A stretch of 19,829 nucleotides of DNA from Chryseosolibacter sp036402115 (GCA_036402115.1 DASWTM010000077.1:1-19829), one strand, 5' to 3'; positions 1 through 7,420 are shown, counted from the stretch's first letter. Translations and numbers: made by a program. Notes: a model not told the origin generated them from the letters alone.

Positions 1-312
1 GCTCCCGTCAGCGACAAAAACGTCATGAGTCTGGTCCTGGCAGAAAATGACAAACTCTACTGGTGGGAGGGAGTCGAAGGAAAGGTCGAGGAAACCAACT
101 ACTCGCGGAACGGCCTTCGAAAGCTACTGATCGAGCGTAACAAGAACAATCAAAAGTTAATGGTATTAATTAAGCCTTCTGACAAATCGAAATACGAAAA
201 TTTAGTGGACGTGCTCGATGAGATAACGATTACAAGTACGTCACGGTATACCATTGTTGACTTTACGGGGGAAGATCAAAACAGACTCAACGAGTTGACG
301 CAGATCAATTAA
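1..312 (+). CDS. exbD: ExbD/TolR-family biopolymer transport protein, C-terminal part (5' end outside window)
   Basis: The frame is open from base 1 and ends at TAA 310-312, giving 103 visible residues. An internal ATG at 25 is unlikely to be the start, because the preceding codons (APVSDKNV) already read like the family. ExbD is the periplasmic-facing subunit of the ExbB-ExbD proton motor that powers TonB, and so SusC-type importers. Seen: the periplasmic-domain pattern of Bacteroidota ExbD, with LVLAENDKLYWWEG, then IKPSDKSKYENLVDVLDE, then RYTIVDF near the end. The N-terminal membrane anchor with the key Asp lies upstream of the window. The stop overlaps by 3 bases the 3' end of the convergent ORF at 309-461. 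Family assignment is from motif recognition only. Confidence 0.8.
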   Translation, partial: APVSDKNVMSLVLAENDKLYWWEGVEGKVEETNYSRNGLRKLLIERNKNNQKLMVLIKPSDKSKYENLVDVLDEITITSTSRYTIVDFTGEDQNRLNELTQIN

Positions 313-461
313 AACCGCAGGAGATCGATGAGCCCGCCAATCACATCGAACACGGGCCAGCGGCTGATACGTCCCATCTTGACGTGATGCTTTTTCATCC
401 ACGGATTGATAATGCCGAAAAAGACCAGTAGCATAAAACCGAAAATAGTAAGAAATACCAT
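309..461 (-). CDS. Small 50-residue single-pass membrane protein, unknown function
   Basis: This is a 50-codon frame from ATG (459-461) to TAA (309-311). An in-frame TGA lies five codons upstream of the ATG (474-476), and this ATG is the only ATG start available after it. The product starts MVFLTIFGFMLLVFFGIINP, a clean hydrophobic helix (residues 2-19), followed by a basic stretch (WMKKHHVKMGR) and an amphipathic end (DVIGGLIDLLRF). The charge layout suggests an N-out or N-in single-span protein with a basic cytoplasmic face. It is convergent with exbD and overlaps its stop. It lies downstream of the haloperoxidase-like gene, behind that gene's terminator, so it probably has its own promoter. 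No Shine-Dalgarno sequence is seen, which is common in Bacteroidota. A longer frame at 241-477 on the same strand lacks protein-like composition. I do not recognise a family. Confidence 0.5.
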   Translation of the reverse strand: MVFLTIFGFMLLVFFGIINPWMKKHHVKMGRISRWPVFDVIGGLIDLLRF

Positions 462-488
462 TGGTGATAAAGCTCACTCAATTTTACG

Positions 489-548
489 AAAAAAGGTTCA
501 CCTCACCAACGGCCGAATGCTGGAATGAAGACCGTGGAGAGGTGAACC
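489..548 (-). terminator. Rho-independent terminator of the haloperoxidase-like gene
   Basis: A perfect 10-bp inverted repeat (GGTTCACCTC at 495-504, GAGGTGAACC at 539-548) encloses a 34-base loop that contains a short ACGG/CCGT inner pairing. On the minus strand the stem is followed by a U-tract (A run at 489-494). It sits 17 bases after the stop codon of the gene at 566-1909. Confidence 0.8.
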
Positions 549-565
549 AATAGAGATTTATTAAC

Positions 566-1909
566 CTATTTCATTCCAGCGCTCGCCTGTGTAATGAGCT
601 TTGACTCATTTGTTGCTCCGTCCGCCTTCAGGTGTTTGATAACCTCGGACGCCACGTTTCTCCCCAACTGAAGCCCGGCTTCGTTGTCGGAACGGAAATG
701 AATGCCCGCCTGAAACCTTGACTCTGCACCTTCCTTTGCAAATTTGTGGAAGTGAGCTTTATCATACGGGAAGAAGTAAGGGAAGAGTTCTTCGACAACA
801 CCACACATCATGGCATGGCCGGAAGGGTAGCCAGGGAACGGTGGGGTGGGTACTAGCGGAACATATGTTGGGTCGTACTGATCGGGACGAATTCCCCAGT
901 ATTCATACTTAGCATCCCAGCAAGCAATGAACGCGTCATAGTAGGCAATAGCTACCGCAGCATAAATCCGTGCTGCCCGCGGAGGATTTGTATGAAGATT
1001 GTATTCGAAAATTTTCTTTGTAAGGAGTTCATCACCGGTTGGCTGACTTGCAAAGTACCAGGCGTTGGCTTTTGACCGAAAGGTCTGCTTGAAATTTTTG
1101 AGCTCTTCCATTTCTTTGGCAAAATCGGGTGGAGGTGCAGGGCGAAACTGGCTTGCGCTATCGAGTACAAACGTCTTGTTGAATCGCGCCATCGGCAGCA
1201 TCGGATTCTTTCCGTTCCAAAGGCCTGGCCCTTGTGGAATCTTACCATCAAACTCCCTGGTTGTAAGGAAGTCTTTCGTCAGCGCGATCTCCTTCAGCGC
1301 GATTGCTTTACCAAGCTCAAAGCCTGCGCGTGTATCGCTCGGATAGGCAACTCCTGCAGCAACTCGGGAAGCCATCACGCGGTCCGCCATGCGTTTTGCG
1401 GAGTCTGCAAGGTTAGGGAAGAAGTGGGAGATGAGTGTCACAGCGGCACCCGCAGCCACGGAGTGCTCACACGGATAGGAAGGACTTTCTGGTTTGGCAG
1501 TATAAAGTTTAATCTTATTGTCTGCTGCATACGGACGTGGGCGGTTGTAAGCATACTTGTTGTCCCATGCAACGATGGTCGCATCGTAAATCGCAGTGCC
1601 TGTCAGCAGCTGCGCAAGGGCGCCTTTTCCCGAGATATCAGTCATCCAAAGTTTTGACACCATCATATGCCAACGGTATCCGGGCGATCCCGCACTCCAG
1701 TAGACAATTTGTTTCATGCCTTCCGAGTCGAGTGCTTTTTGTGCTGCAACTACCTGGGCAAGTTCTTCTTTGCCAAGGGGAGCAGGAAGGCGTTGTGCTT
1801 TTTCGGACGTTTTGAACCAGGGTGTCCATTTGCCGGCTTGGGGTTCAACCTGTGCATGCATGTAATGCGTCAGCACAAACACGAAGGCGAGGAGTAAGGT
1901 ATGTTTCAT
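566..1909 (-). CDS. Exported vanadium-haloperoxidase/PAP2-like protein with two tandem PAP2-type halves
   Basis: 447 residues with a signal peptide (1-20, ending MHAQ), so periplasmic or exported. PAP2/vanadium-haloperoxidase enzymes bind phosphate or vanadate with KX6RP, PSGH and SRX5HX3D motifs; they act as phosphatases or haloperoxidases. Seen in the C-terminal half: K334-X6-R341-P342, P362-S-G-H365 and S397-R-X5-H404-X3-D408, all intact. Seen in the N-terminal half: K118-X6-R125-P126, P146-C-E-H149 and S181-R-X5-A188-X3-D192, the same spacing but with Ala in place of the His that would bind vanadate or be the phosphatase nucleophile. The protein thus looks like an internal duplication with one catalytic site. 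Monocistronic, with its own terminator. The sequence alone cannot tell phosphatase from haloperoxidase. Start chosen at the ATG preceding the signal peptide. Confidence 0.85.
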   Translation of the reverse strand: MKHTLLLAFVFVLTHYMHAQVEPQAGKWTPWFKTSEKAQRLPAPLGKEELAQVVAAQKALDSEGMKQIVYWSAGSPGYRWHMMVSKLWMTDISGKGALAQLLTGTAIYDATIVAWDNKYAYNRPRPYAADNKIKLYTAKPESPSYPCEHSVAAGAAVTLISHFFPNLADSAKRMADRVMASRVAAGVAYPSDTRAGFELGKAIALKEIALTKDFLTTREFDGKIPQGPGLWNGKNPMLPMARFNKTFVLDSASQFRPAPPPDFAKEMEELKNFKQTFRSKANAWYFASQPTGDELLTKKIFEYNLHTNPPRAARIYAAVAIAYYDAFIACWDAKYEYWGIRPDQYDPTYVPLVPTPPFPGYPSGHAMMCGVVEELFPYFFPYDKAHFHKFAKEGAESRFQAGIHFRSDNEAGLQLGRNVASEVIKHLKADGATNESKLITQASAGMK

Positions 1910-2192
1910 ATTCTGTGGTTTTAAGTAAGATTACGGTGATGTTGACTTATATTTTTCGATGGTCGATAGACGACTGGCATCCGTAAACAAACAGCACAAC
2001 AACGTCAACGCCCCATGAGGGAACCCGAAACCTTAAACATGAAAACCCAGGATCAAAACCCGAAACAAAAAAATGTAACACCATAACAATTCTTCATTGA
2101 CCTTCATCCGTCACTGGTTGACGATCATGCGAATTCTGTCGTTGAAAATCTCACAACGAAATATTTTACCGATCTTTACCCATAATGCCACG

Positions 2193-3236
2193 ATGAAGCT
2201 ATCTGTCGACAGGGAACGTGTCAGAGTCTACTTGTGGATCGCGGCTGCGTTTCTTGCCTTAAACCTGTTTAGCGATCTCACGCAACACCCGGACTCTTTT
2301 TTTAAGCGAGTTTGGAACAACATCTGGCTGATCAGCTACCTGACGGTCCTCAACTATCTACTTTATGAAGTTGCTATCCCGGCCTTCCGTCTCACATTCA
2401 GACGCGTGTTGCTCGCGGTTGTGGTATTCTTTGCATTTATGATGTTGTTCTCGTTTGGGATCTATGGATGGCGGGCTTTTGGCATCGGAATCGGACTGTA
2501 CTTTCCGTTGCGCGAGCATATCGATGTATACCGTGGCGTCTCGTATCACTCTCCTTACAGTTTTGGTTCGGCTTTCTTTTTTGGAATCGTCAGGCATGTA
2601 TATGATTATCGGAAACTGAAGAACATGGCCCAGCGGTTGAAGATGGAGAAGCAGGAGGCTGAATTGAATTATCTGAAGTCGCAGACCAATCCCCATTTCC
2701 TCTTTAACACACTGAACAATATCTATTCGCTTGCCCGCGACAAGTCAGATCTCGCACCGGAATCGATTCTGCGCTTGTCCAAAATACTGCGCTTTATGCT
2801 TTACGAAACATCAAGCAGTTACATTGCCATCGAACAGGAATTGAAGATCATGCATGACTACATTGCGCTCGAACGCTTGCGCTATGATGATTCGCTACAT
2901 GTTAATTTCAACAATGATGTTGAAGACATGAAGCAGTCTATTCCGCCCTTGCTGCTAATTCCATTGGTGGAAAATGCGTTTAAGCATGGTGTATCGGAAA
3001 CGCGAAGGCAACCCTTTGTAGACATTCATCTGTCAGTCAAAAGCAGGCAGTTAATGTTTGTTGTGAAGAACTCCGCTGAAGTATTTTCGGGCGAAACGGA
3101 GGTGCGCGAAAATATTGGCCTGTCAAACCTCAGGCGTCAGCTTCAACTGCTCTACACCGACTACGCATTAGTCGTGCAGCACCAGGACACAGTGTTTGTT
3201 GCATCTTTAAAAATTAATCTCGCGAGCCATGTCTGA
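2193..3236 (+). CDS. LytS/YehU-type sensor histidine kinase
   Basis: 347 residues from the ATG at 2193; the frame extends up to ATG 2097, but the extra 32 residues lack domain character and the hydrophobic region starts just after 2193. Membrane segments lie near 12-28, 43-62, 70-92 and 121-136, followed by a coiled coil (138-162). The His_kinase domain (PF06580 type) has phosphoacceptor H168 in QTNPHFLFN, the N-box at VENAFKHG (N261) and a G-box at NIGLSNLRRQL (308-318). No periplasmic sensor domain is present, so the signal is probably sensed in the membrane. The gene overlaps the response regulator by 8 bases, so the two are translationally coupled partners. It is divergent from the haloperoxidase-like gene. 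The inducing signal cannot be inferred. Confidence 0.9.
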   Translation: MKLSVDRERVRVYLWIAAAFLALNLFSDLTQHPDSFFKRVWNNIWLISYLTVLNYLLYEVAIPAFRLTFRRVLLAVVVFFAFMMLFSFGIYGWRAFGIGIGLYFPLREHIDVYRGVSYHSPYSFGSAFFFGIVRHVYDYRKLKNMAQRLKMEKQEAELNYLKSQTNPHFLFNTLNNIYSLARDKSDLAPESILRLSKILRFMLYETSSSYIAIEQELKIMHDYIALERLRYDDSLHVNFNNDVEDMKQSIPPLLLIPLVENAFKHGVSETRRQPFVDIHLSVKSRQLMFVVKNSAEVFSGETEVRENIGLSNLRRQLQLLYTDYALVVQHQDTVFVASLKINLASHV

Positions 3237-3924
3237 AATTGCATGCATTATCGTGGAGGATGAACCATTGGCTGCAAAAGTACTTGCAGAATACGTTGCG
3301 CAAGTGCCTTTTCTCCAGCTAAAGGGAACATTCAAGGATGCAATCCTGGCAACCGAATTTCTCCACGACCATCCCGTTGATCTCATTTTTCTTGACATAC
3401 ACCTGCCCAAGTTGAAGGGAATGGCTTTTCTTAAAACACTTTCAAGTCCTCCGGCCATTATCATCACGACTGCGTATCATCAGTATGCAGTCGAGGGCTA
3501 CAGCCTGAATGTGACGGATTATTTATTGAAGCCGTTCGAGTTCGAAAGGTTTCTCATTGCGGTGAATAAGGTGAAGGCCAGTCAGCGCGAAAAAATCAGA
3601 GCAGGAGACGAGAAGCCTGACACACGAGAATACTTATTTCTCAATATCCAGAAAAAGAAAGTGAAAGTATTATTCGCGGATATTCTCTACATCGAAAGTC
3701 AGCGCGAGTACGTGAAGATCGTCACGCGTTCAAAAGAGTACCTTTCAAAGATCAGCACACATGAGATCGAATCATTACTGCCGCCAGCCTTATTTAGTCG
3801 CATTCATCGTTCCTTCATTGTGGCGCTTTCAAAGATCGATTCGTACACCGCGGAAGAAGTAGAAGTGAACGGTGTAAGCCTACCGGTTGGAAGAGATTAC
3901 AGAAGTGTTCTCGACAAGCTTTAG
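3229..3924 (+). CDS. LytTR-family response regulator
   Basis: 231 residues. The receiver domain (1-120) has the acidic pocket E10/D11/E12, phosphoacceptor D56 (LIFLDIHLP), T80/T81 and K101 (LLKPFE). The LytTR DNA-binding domain (about 132-231) has the characteristic FADILYIESQREYVKI, SRIHRSFIVAL and LPVGRDYR blocks. LytTR regulators bind direct repeats near promoters and usually activate few targets. The start ATG lies inside the kinase's last codons (8-base overlap), so it is co-translated with its cognate kinase. Possible targets nearby are the acyltransferase and desaturase downstream, but no paired LytTR-type direct repeat was identified there, so this is only a positional guess. Confidence 0.92.
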   Translation: MSEIACIIVEDEPLAAKVLAEYVAQVPFLQLKGTFKDAILATEFLHDHPVDLIFLDIHLPKLKGMAFLKTLSSPPAIIITTAYHQYAVEGYSLNVTDYLLKPFEFERFLIAVNKVKASQREKIRAGDEKPDTREYLFLNIQKKKVKVLFADILYIESQREYVKIVTRSKEYLSKISTHEIESLLPPALFSRIHRSFIVALSKIDSYTAEEVEVNGVSLPVGRDYRSVLDKL

Positions 3925-4002
3925 TTGGCAGTCAGCAACATCTTACAATCTTACGAATGATCTGATTCCTTACATGCACCGGGGTCATTACCTGAATTTC
4001 GT

Positions 4003-4010
4003 TATGTTTG
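4003..4010 (+). promoter_or_regulatory. Candidate -7 box for the LpxL-like gene
   Basis: TATGTTTG matches the Bacteroidota sigma-A -7 consensus TAnnTTTG exactly and lies 15 bases before the ATG at 4026. No good -33 TTTG is seen about 20 bases upstream, so the promoter is only a candidate. Its position argues against translation starting at the upstream TTG (4008), which would lie in the box itself. Confidence 0.45.
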
Positions 4011-4025
4011 TGCGTAACCTCACGC

Positions 4026-4895
4026 ATGCAAGCGCTGTCCTTCTACCTGTTGTATCCAATCATTTACCTGATTGCCTGTTTGCCCTTTTGGGCGTTGTAT
4101 CGCTTCTCCGATTTTTTATATCTACTGTTGAAAGCAAGCGGCTACCGAAAGAAAGTGGTTGTGATGAATTTAAGAAACTCGTTTCCTGACAAATCCGAGA
4201 AGGAAATTGAAACAATCTGCAATAACTATTACCGATACCTGTGCGATTTGCTGCTCGAGACCTTGAAGACACTACGCATGTCGGACAAGCAAACAAGAGA
4301 GCGTGTAAAATTCAATAACATGCCATGGCTGGATCAGTTATATGAACAAAAGCGAAGTATTGTGATTGTTATGGGGCATTATGGCAATTGGGAGTGGGCA
4401 GGTCCCATTTTTACATTGACGACAAAGTTCCAACTCGTAGTAATATACAGGCCGCTTCGCAATGTCTACTTCGAGAAGATGATGACCAGGATGCGTACGC
4501 GTTTCGGGACCCGAATCACGCCAGCCGAAAAAACATTGCGCGACATGGTGGCGTATCGAAACGAAATAACAGCCACAGCATTCATTGCCGATCAAACAGC
4601 GTCAAGTCAGAATGCCTATTGGACTACTTTCTTAAACCAGGAGACGCTTGCTTTCAGTGGGCCGGAGAAATTGTCTAAAAAGTTTAGATATCCTGTTGTC
4701 TTCATGAATGTCGTGAGAGTGAAGCGCGGGTACTATGAGGTGACACCAGAGTTGCTGTTTGAACAACCGGAAGACACTTCTGACAATGAGATAACAGATC
4801 GTTTTTTTGAGCGGCTGGAAGCTGAATTGAAAAAAGATCCTGTTCCGTGGCTCTGGTCTCACAAGCGTTGGAAGCACAAGCGAATAGTCAAATAA
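4026..4895 (+). CDS. LpxL/HtrB-like lysophospholipid/lipid A acyltransferase
   Basis: 289 residues from ATG 4026; a TTG at 4008 in the same frame would add six residues but falls inside the candidate -7 box. An N-terminal hydrophobic anchor (about 5-35) is followed by the Lip_A_acyltrans fold. The catalytic HX4E motif is seen as GHYGNWE (H118, E123), with IYRPLRN and FIADQT blocks typical of the family (FIADQT matches the position of the conserved substrate-binding D-Q). LpxL/HtrB enzymes transfer secondary acyl chains onto lipid A at the inner membrane; Bacteroidota members may act on lipid A or related aminolipids, which the sequence cannot settle. The gene ends 39 bases before the desaturase on the same strand, giving an adjacent pair that would alter acyl composition of membrane lipids. 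Confidence 0.85.
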   Translation: MQALSFYLLYPIIYLIACLPFWALYRFSDFLYLLLKASGYRKKVVVMNLRNSFPDKSEKEIETICNNYYRYLCDLLLETLKTLRMSDKQTRERVKFNNMPWLDQLYEQKRSIVIVMGHYGNWEWAGPIFTLTTKFQLVVIYRPLRNVYFEKMMTRMRTRFGTRITPAEKTLRDMVAYRNEITATAFIADQTASSQNAYWTTFLNQETLAFSGPEKLSKKFRYPVVFMNVVRVKRGYYEVTPELLFEQPEDTSDNEITDRFFERLEAELKKDPVPWLWSHKRWKHKRIVK

Positions 4896-4911
4896 ATGGA
4901 TAAATTCTTGC

Positions 4912-4919
4912 TACATTTG
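4912..4919 (+). promoter_or_regulatory. Candidate -7 box for the desaturase gene
   Basis: TACATTTG matches TAnnTTTG exactly, 15 bases before the ATG at 4935, the same spacing as the box before the acyltransferase. No clear -33 element. It suggests the desaturase can be transcribed separately from the acyltransferase even though only 39 bases separate them. Confidence 0.45.
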
Positions 4920-4934
4920 TGACGAACCCTGTGT

Positions 4935-5909
4935 ATGAGAAACAGAACCGATCTGCTACAAGCGAGCAAGCCATTCATCCGGGAGGATAAGACCAGAAGC
5001 TGGTTCGAAACGGTTGTAACGCTTGTCGGTCTCATCGCCTTTTTCGTTGCCACCTTCCAGCCTTTTCCAATTCTTGTCAGATTAGCGTGCGCATGCGTAT
5101 GCAGCCTGTTTTATGTCAGGATGTTTATCATCTACCACGATTACCAGCATCACGCAATTTTACAAGGATCTCCCTTTGCAACGTTCCTGATGAAGGCGTT
5201 TGGTATTTTTATACTCGCTCCTCAGGGAATATGGAAACGATCACACGATCATCATCATACACACAATTCCAAACTTACCATTCACGGTATAGGTTCTTAT
5301 CCTACCATTTCCAAGAAACGTTTTCTCGGGTTGTCGAAGCGCGATCAGCGCATCTACCTCATGAACCGGCATCCGCTGACAGTAATTTTTGGATACATCA
5401 CGTTGTTTATTTATTGGCTGAATGTGAAATCGTTCGCTGAAAGTCCACGCAAACATGTCGATTCACTTGTTGCGCTCATCCTCCATTTTGCAGCAGGAGG
5501 GTTCATCGCCTGGTATTTCGGATTAACAACGCTCCTCATCAGTTGGGTCATTCCCTTCTTCCTTGCGTTCGCGACTGGCTCATACCTTTTCTATTGTCAG
5601 CACAATTTTCCCGGTGCGAAATTTCATGAGAACGAAGAGTGGAACTACGAATTCGCAGCCATCACATCGACCAGTTTTATGGTCATGAATCCGGTACTTC
5701 AATGGTTCACCGGTAACATCGGATATCATCATGTTCACCATTTAAATTCCCGCATTCCGTTTTATCGGTTGCCCGAGACAATGCGCTGTATTCCTGAACT
5801 GCAAAATGTAACGAAGACCTCCTGGAATCCCATCGAAGTATACCGGTGTCTTAGGCTTAAGCTGTGGGATTCGGAGAAAGGGGAGATGATTACGTTATCC
5901 CAGCTTTGA
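4935..5909 (+). CDS. Membrane fatty acid desaturase (three-His-box family)
   Basis: 324 residues. Membrane di-iron desaturases insert double bonds into acyl chains using O2 and an electron donor. The three histidine boxes are complete: H68-DYQ-H72-H73, H104-DH-H107-H108, and H265-HV-H268-H269 (GYHHVHHLN). Hydrophobic segments lie near 26-62 and 184-220, with a CQHNFPG block (221-227) before the third box, as in acyl-lipid delta-12/omega-3-like enzymes. Regioselectivity cannot be read from the sequence. It follows the LpxL-like acyltransferase by 39 bases. A role in temperature or stress adjustment of membrane fluidity would be inference. No clear terminator after the stop; a short repeat lies in the gap downstream. 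Confidence 0.9.
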   Translation: MRNRTDLLQASKPFIREDKTRSWFETVVTLVGLIAFFVATFQPFPILVRLACACVCSLFYVRMFIIYHDYQHHAILQGSPFATFLMKAFGIFILAPQGIWKRSHDHHHTHNSKLTIHGIGSYPTISKKRFLGLSKRDQRIYLMNRHPLTVIFGYITLFIYWLNVKSFAESPRKHVDSLVALILHFAAGGFIAWYFGLTTLLISWVIPFFLAFATGSYLFYCQHNFPGAKFHENEEWNYEFAAITSTSFMVMNPVLQWFTGNIGYHHVHHLNSRIPFYRLPETMRCIPELQNVTKTSWNPIEVYRCLRLKLWDSEKGEMITLSQL

Positions 5910-5989
5910 CTTCGCTAAGCCCGTGGCGCAGGGCGCCTACGCTTCCTCCCACCACATCCTAGAACTTTCATACTTTGATTTGTAATCAA

Positions 5990-6017
5990 CCTCCGCGGCC
6001 CTCTGCGGCTCTGCGGT
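5990..6017 (+). repeat. Short imperfect CTCTGCGG tandem repeat
   Basis: Three imperfect units (CCTCCGCGG, CCCTCTGCGG, CTCTGCGGT) are followed by an A-run. They sit in the non-coding gap between the desaturase and the repeat-protein gene. The composition (GC-rich units ending in an A tract) resembles extragenic repeats found scattered in many bacterial genomes. This is recognition by eye, and the strand is nominal. Confidence 0.5.
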
Positions 6018-6110
6018 AAAAAACTGATGAGCGCCAGCGAATATTTTCAAACCTCACAATAGGGGTAACCGCCATTTCACTTGTCTCAATACAAAACAAA
6101 CGACAAGGAA

Positions 6111-7202
6111 ATGATCAAGTCCATTAAAATCAAACACACGATTACCCTGTTAGCCATCGTGATTGGCATAAATACCCATGGTCAGGACAAAGAGCGGGGA
6201 TTCAATCTGGGATTCGTTTATCCGCTAAGTATACAGGGGATTCATTCGAAAGAATACACAAACGTTTTTTCCCTTCATGCATTGCTTGGAATTTCGAGAG
6301 GAGAAAGAGCCTTTACAGTTGCCGGCTTCGGAAATATGGTAATTGAAGATGCACACGGTTTCCAGGTTGCTGGCTTCTATAATATGATTGGAGGCAACGC
6401 AACGGGTTTTAAGGCTGCAGGGTTTATGAATTCTTACCGGGATGCAATTGGCTTTCAGGCCGCAGGCTTCGCTAATTTTTCGAAAGGAAACATTCGAGGC
6501 ATGCAAGGCGCAGGCTTCATGAACATTGCCCGCGGGACTGAAGGCTTTCAAGCTGCAGGTTTTATGAACAAGGCAGACTCATTGCATGGTGTTCAGGCAG
6601 CTGGGTTCATTAACATTGCTGAGGACGTAGATGGCGCGCAAGTTGCTGGTTACATCAATATCGCACGCAACGTTAAGGGTGTGCAAGTGTCTGGGTTCAT
6701 CAACATTGCAGACAGCAGTGAATATCCCATCGCGCCCATCAACATTATTCGCAATGGAGAAATGTATCTCGGTGTCACTACGGACGATAATCTATCTACA
6801 ATTCTCACTTTCCGCTCCGGAAGTAAAAAGCTTTATGGAATTGTGGGTGCCGGATACAATTTTAAGAACGACAACGAAGTAATTGTGGTGCAGTACGGTA
6901 TGGGAGCAAACTTTTTTACGAGGGAAAATTTCAGACTGAAAACCGAAGGAACGATCACGCACATGTATGGACAAGGACGTGGCAACGTATCCAAAACTTC
7001 GGTCAGCGCACTACCAACGCTCAGGCTCGGACACAATGTCGAGATCTTTGGCGGCCCTTCGTTAAACTTTGCAGTAACAACTTCCGAGTATGAGAGCGAT
7101 ATGGTAGACCATTACCTCTGGCGCCACACCAGTTACCGCAATGGCTACACGCTCCACGGCATGTACGTGGGATATATGGCTGGGATTCATGTTAAGTTGT
7201 AA
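6111..7202 (+). CDS. Exported AGF-N tandem repeat protein, possibly LA_2272-like surface repeat family
   Basis: 363 residues from ATG 6111, which has AAGGA just upstream (6105-6109); a TTG at 6081 in frame is less likely. Signal peptide about 1-25 (ending THGQ). Residues 68-203 hold about nine repeats of 15-16 residues with the core (F/V)Q-x-AGFxN followed by a variable acidic or glycine-rich linker and G. Examples of the core: FQVAGFYN, FKAAGFMN, FQAAGFAN, FQAAGFMN, VQAAGFIN, AQVAGYIN, VQVSGFIN. The C-terminal 150 residues alternate polar and hydrophobic positions with many glycines and aromatics, suggesting beta strands and possibly an outer-membrane barrel. The regular repeat suggests a beta-solenoid or stacked-hairpin fold. 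The similarity to the Leptospira-type LA_2272 surface repeats is from memory of the motif. Function unknown. Own promoter not identified. Confidence 0.75.
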   Translation: MIKSIKIKHTITLLAIVIGINTHGQDKERGFNLGFVYPLSIQGIHSKEYTNVFSLHALLGISRGERAFTVAGFGNMVIEDAHGFQVAGFYNMIGGNATGFKAAGFMNSYRDAIGFQAAGFANFSKGNIRGMQGAGFMNIARGTEGFQAAGFMNKADSLHGVQAAGFINIAEDVDGAQVAGYINIARNVKGVQVSGFINIADSSEYPIAPINIIRNGEMYLGVTTDDNLSTILTFRSGSKKLYGIVGAGYNFKNDNEVIVVQYGMGANFFTRENFRLKTEGTITHMYGQGRGNVSKTSVSALPTLRLGHNVEIFGGPSLNFAVTTSEYESDMVDHYLWRHTSYRNGYTLHGMYVGYMAGIHVKL

Positions 7203-7211
7203 CAGTCACGC

Positions 7212-7351
7212 GTAATTAGTCACTAGTCATTAGTAATTAGTCATTAGTGGAAGTAGGAATGGTGGATCCTGCTTTTTTACCAATGACTCGTGACCAGTGA
7301 CCAGTGACTAATGACTAATGCCTAATGCCTAATGACTAGTGACCAATGACT
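7212..7351. repeat. Heptameric repeat array in inverted arrangement
   Basis: Five heptads of GTCATTA/GTAATTA type run at 7212-7246, and ten heptads with consensus ARTGACY run at 7282-7351 (AATGACT, CGTGACC, AGTGACC, AGTGACT, and variants). The first block is the reverse complement of the second in the same phase, so the two could pair as an imperfect hairpin around a 35-base centre. The right block runs straight into the T-tract of the SusCD-operon terminator. It lies between convergent genes. Six heptads of the same type recur at 19654-19695. Confidence 0.85.
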
Positions 7352-7391
7352 AAAAAAGAAATCCCTGCACGAGAAGGCCCGGCAGGGATTT
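7352..7391 (-). terminator. Rho-independent terminator of the SusC-SusD operon
   Basis: A perfect 10-bp stem (AAATCCCTGC at 7359-7368, GCAGGGATTT at 7382-7391) with a 13-base loop is followed on the minus strand by a U-tract from the A run at 7352-7357. It lies 29 bases after the susD stop. Confidence 0.88.
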
Positions 7392-7420
7392 GCAATTAAC
7401 CCAATTCAAACAAAATTCTG

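Noticed and set aside
241..477. 78-codon minus-strand frame over the exbD end
   Set aside because: Composition is not protein-like and most of it mirrors exbD; the 50-codon frame at 309-461 has a coherent membrane helix and a defined start.
1232..1657. 141-codon plus-strand frame opposite the haloperoxidase-like gene
   Set aside because: Antisense shadow of a gene with intact signal peptide, catalytic motifs and terminator; the frame has no domain character.
4008..4895. TTG start for the acyltransferase
   Set aside because: The TTG lies inside the exact TAnnTTTG box; ATG 4026 begins directly at the membrane anchor.
7212..7351. CRISPR array
   Set aside because: Units are 7 bases, contiguous, without unique spacers, and no cas genes are present.
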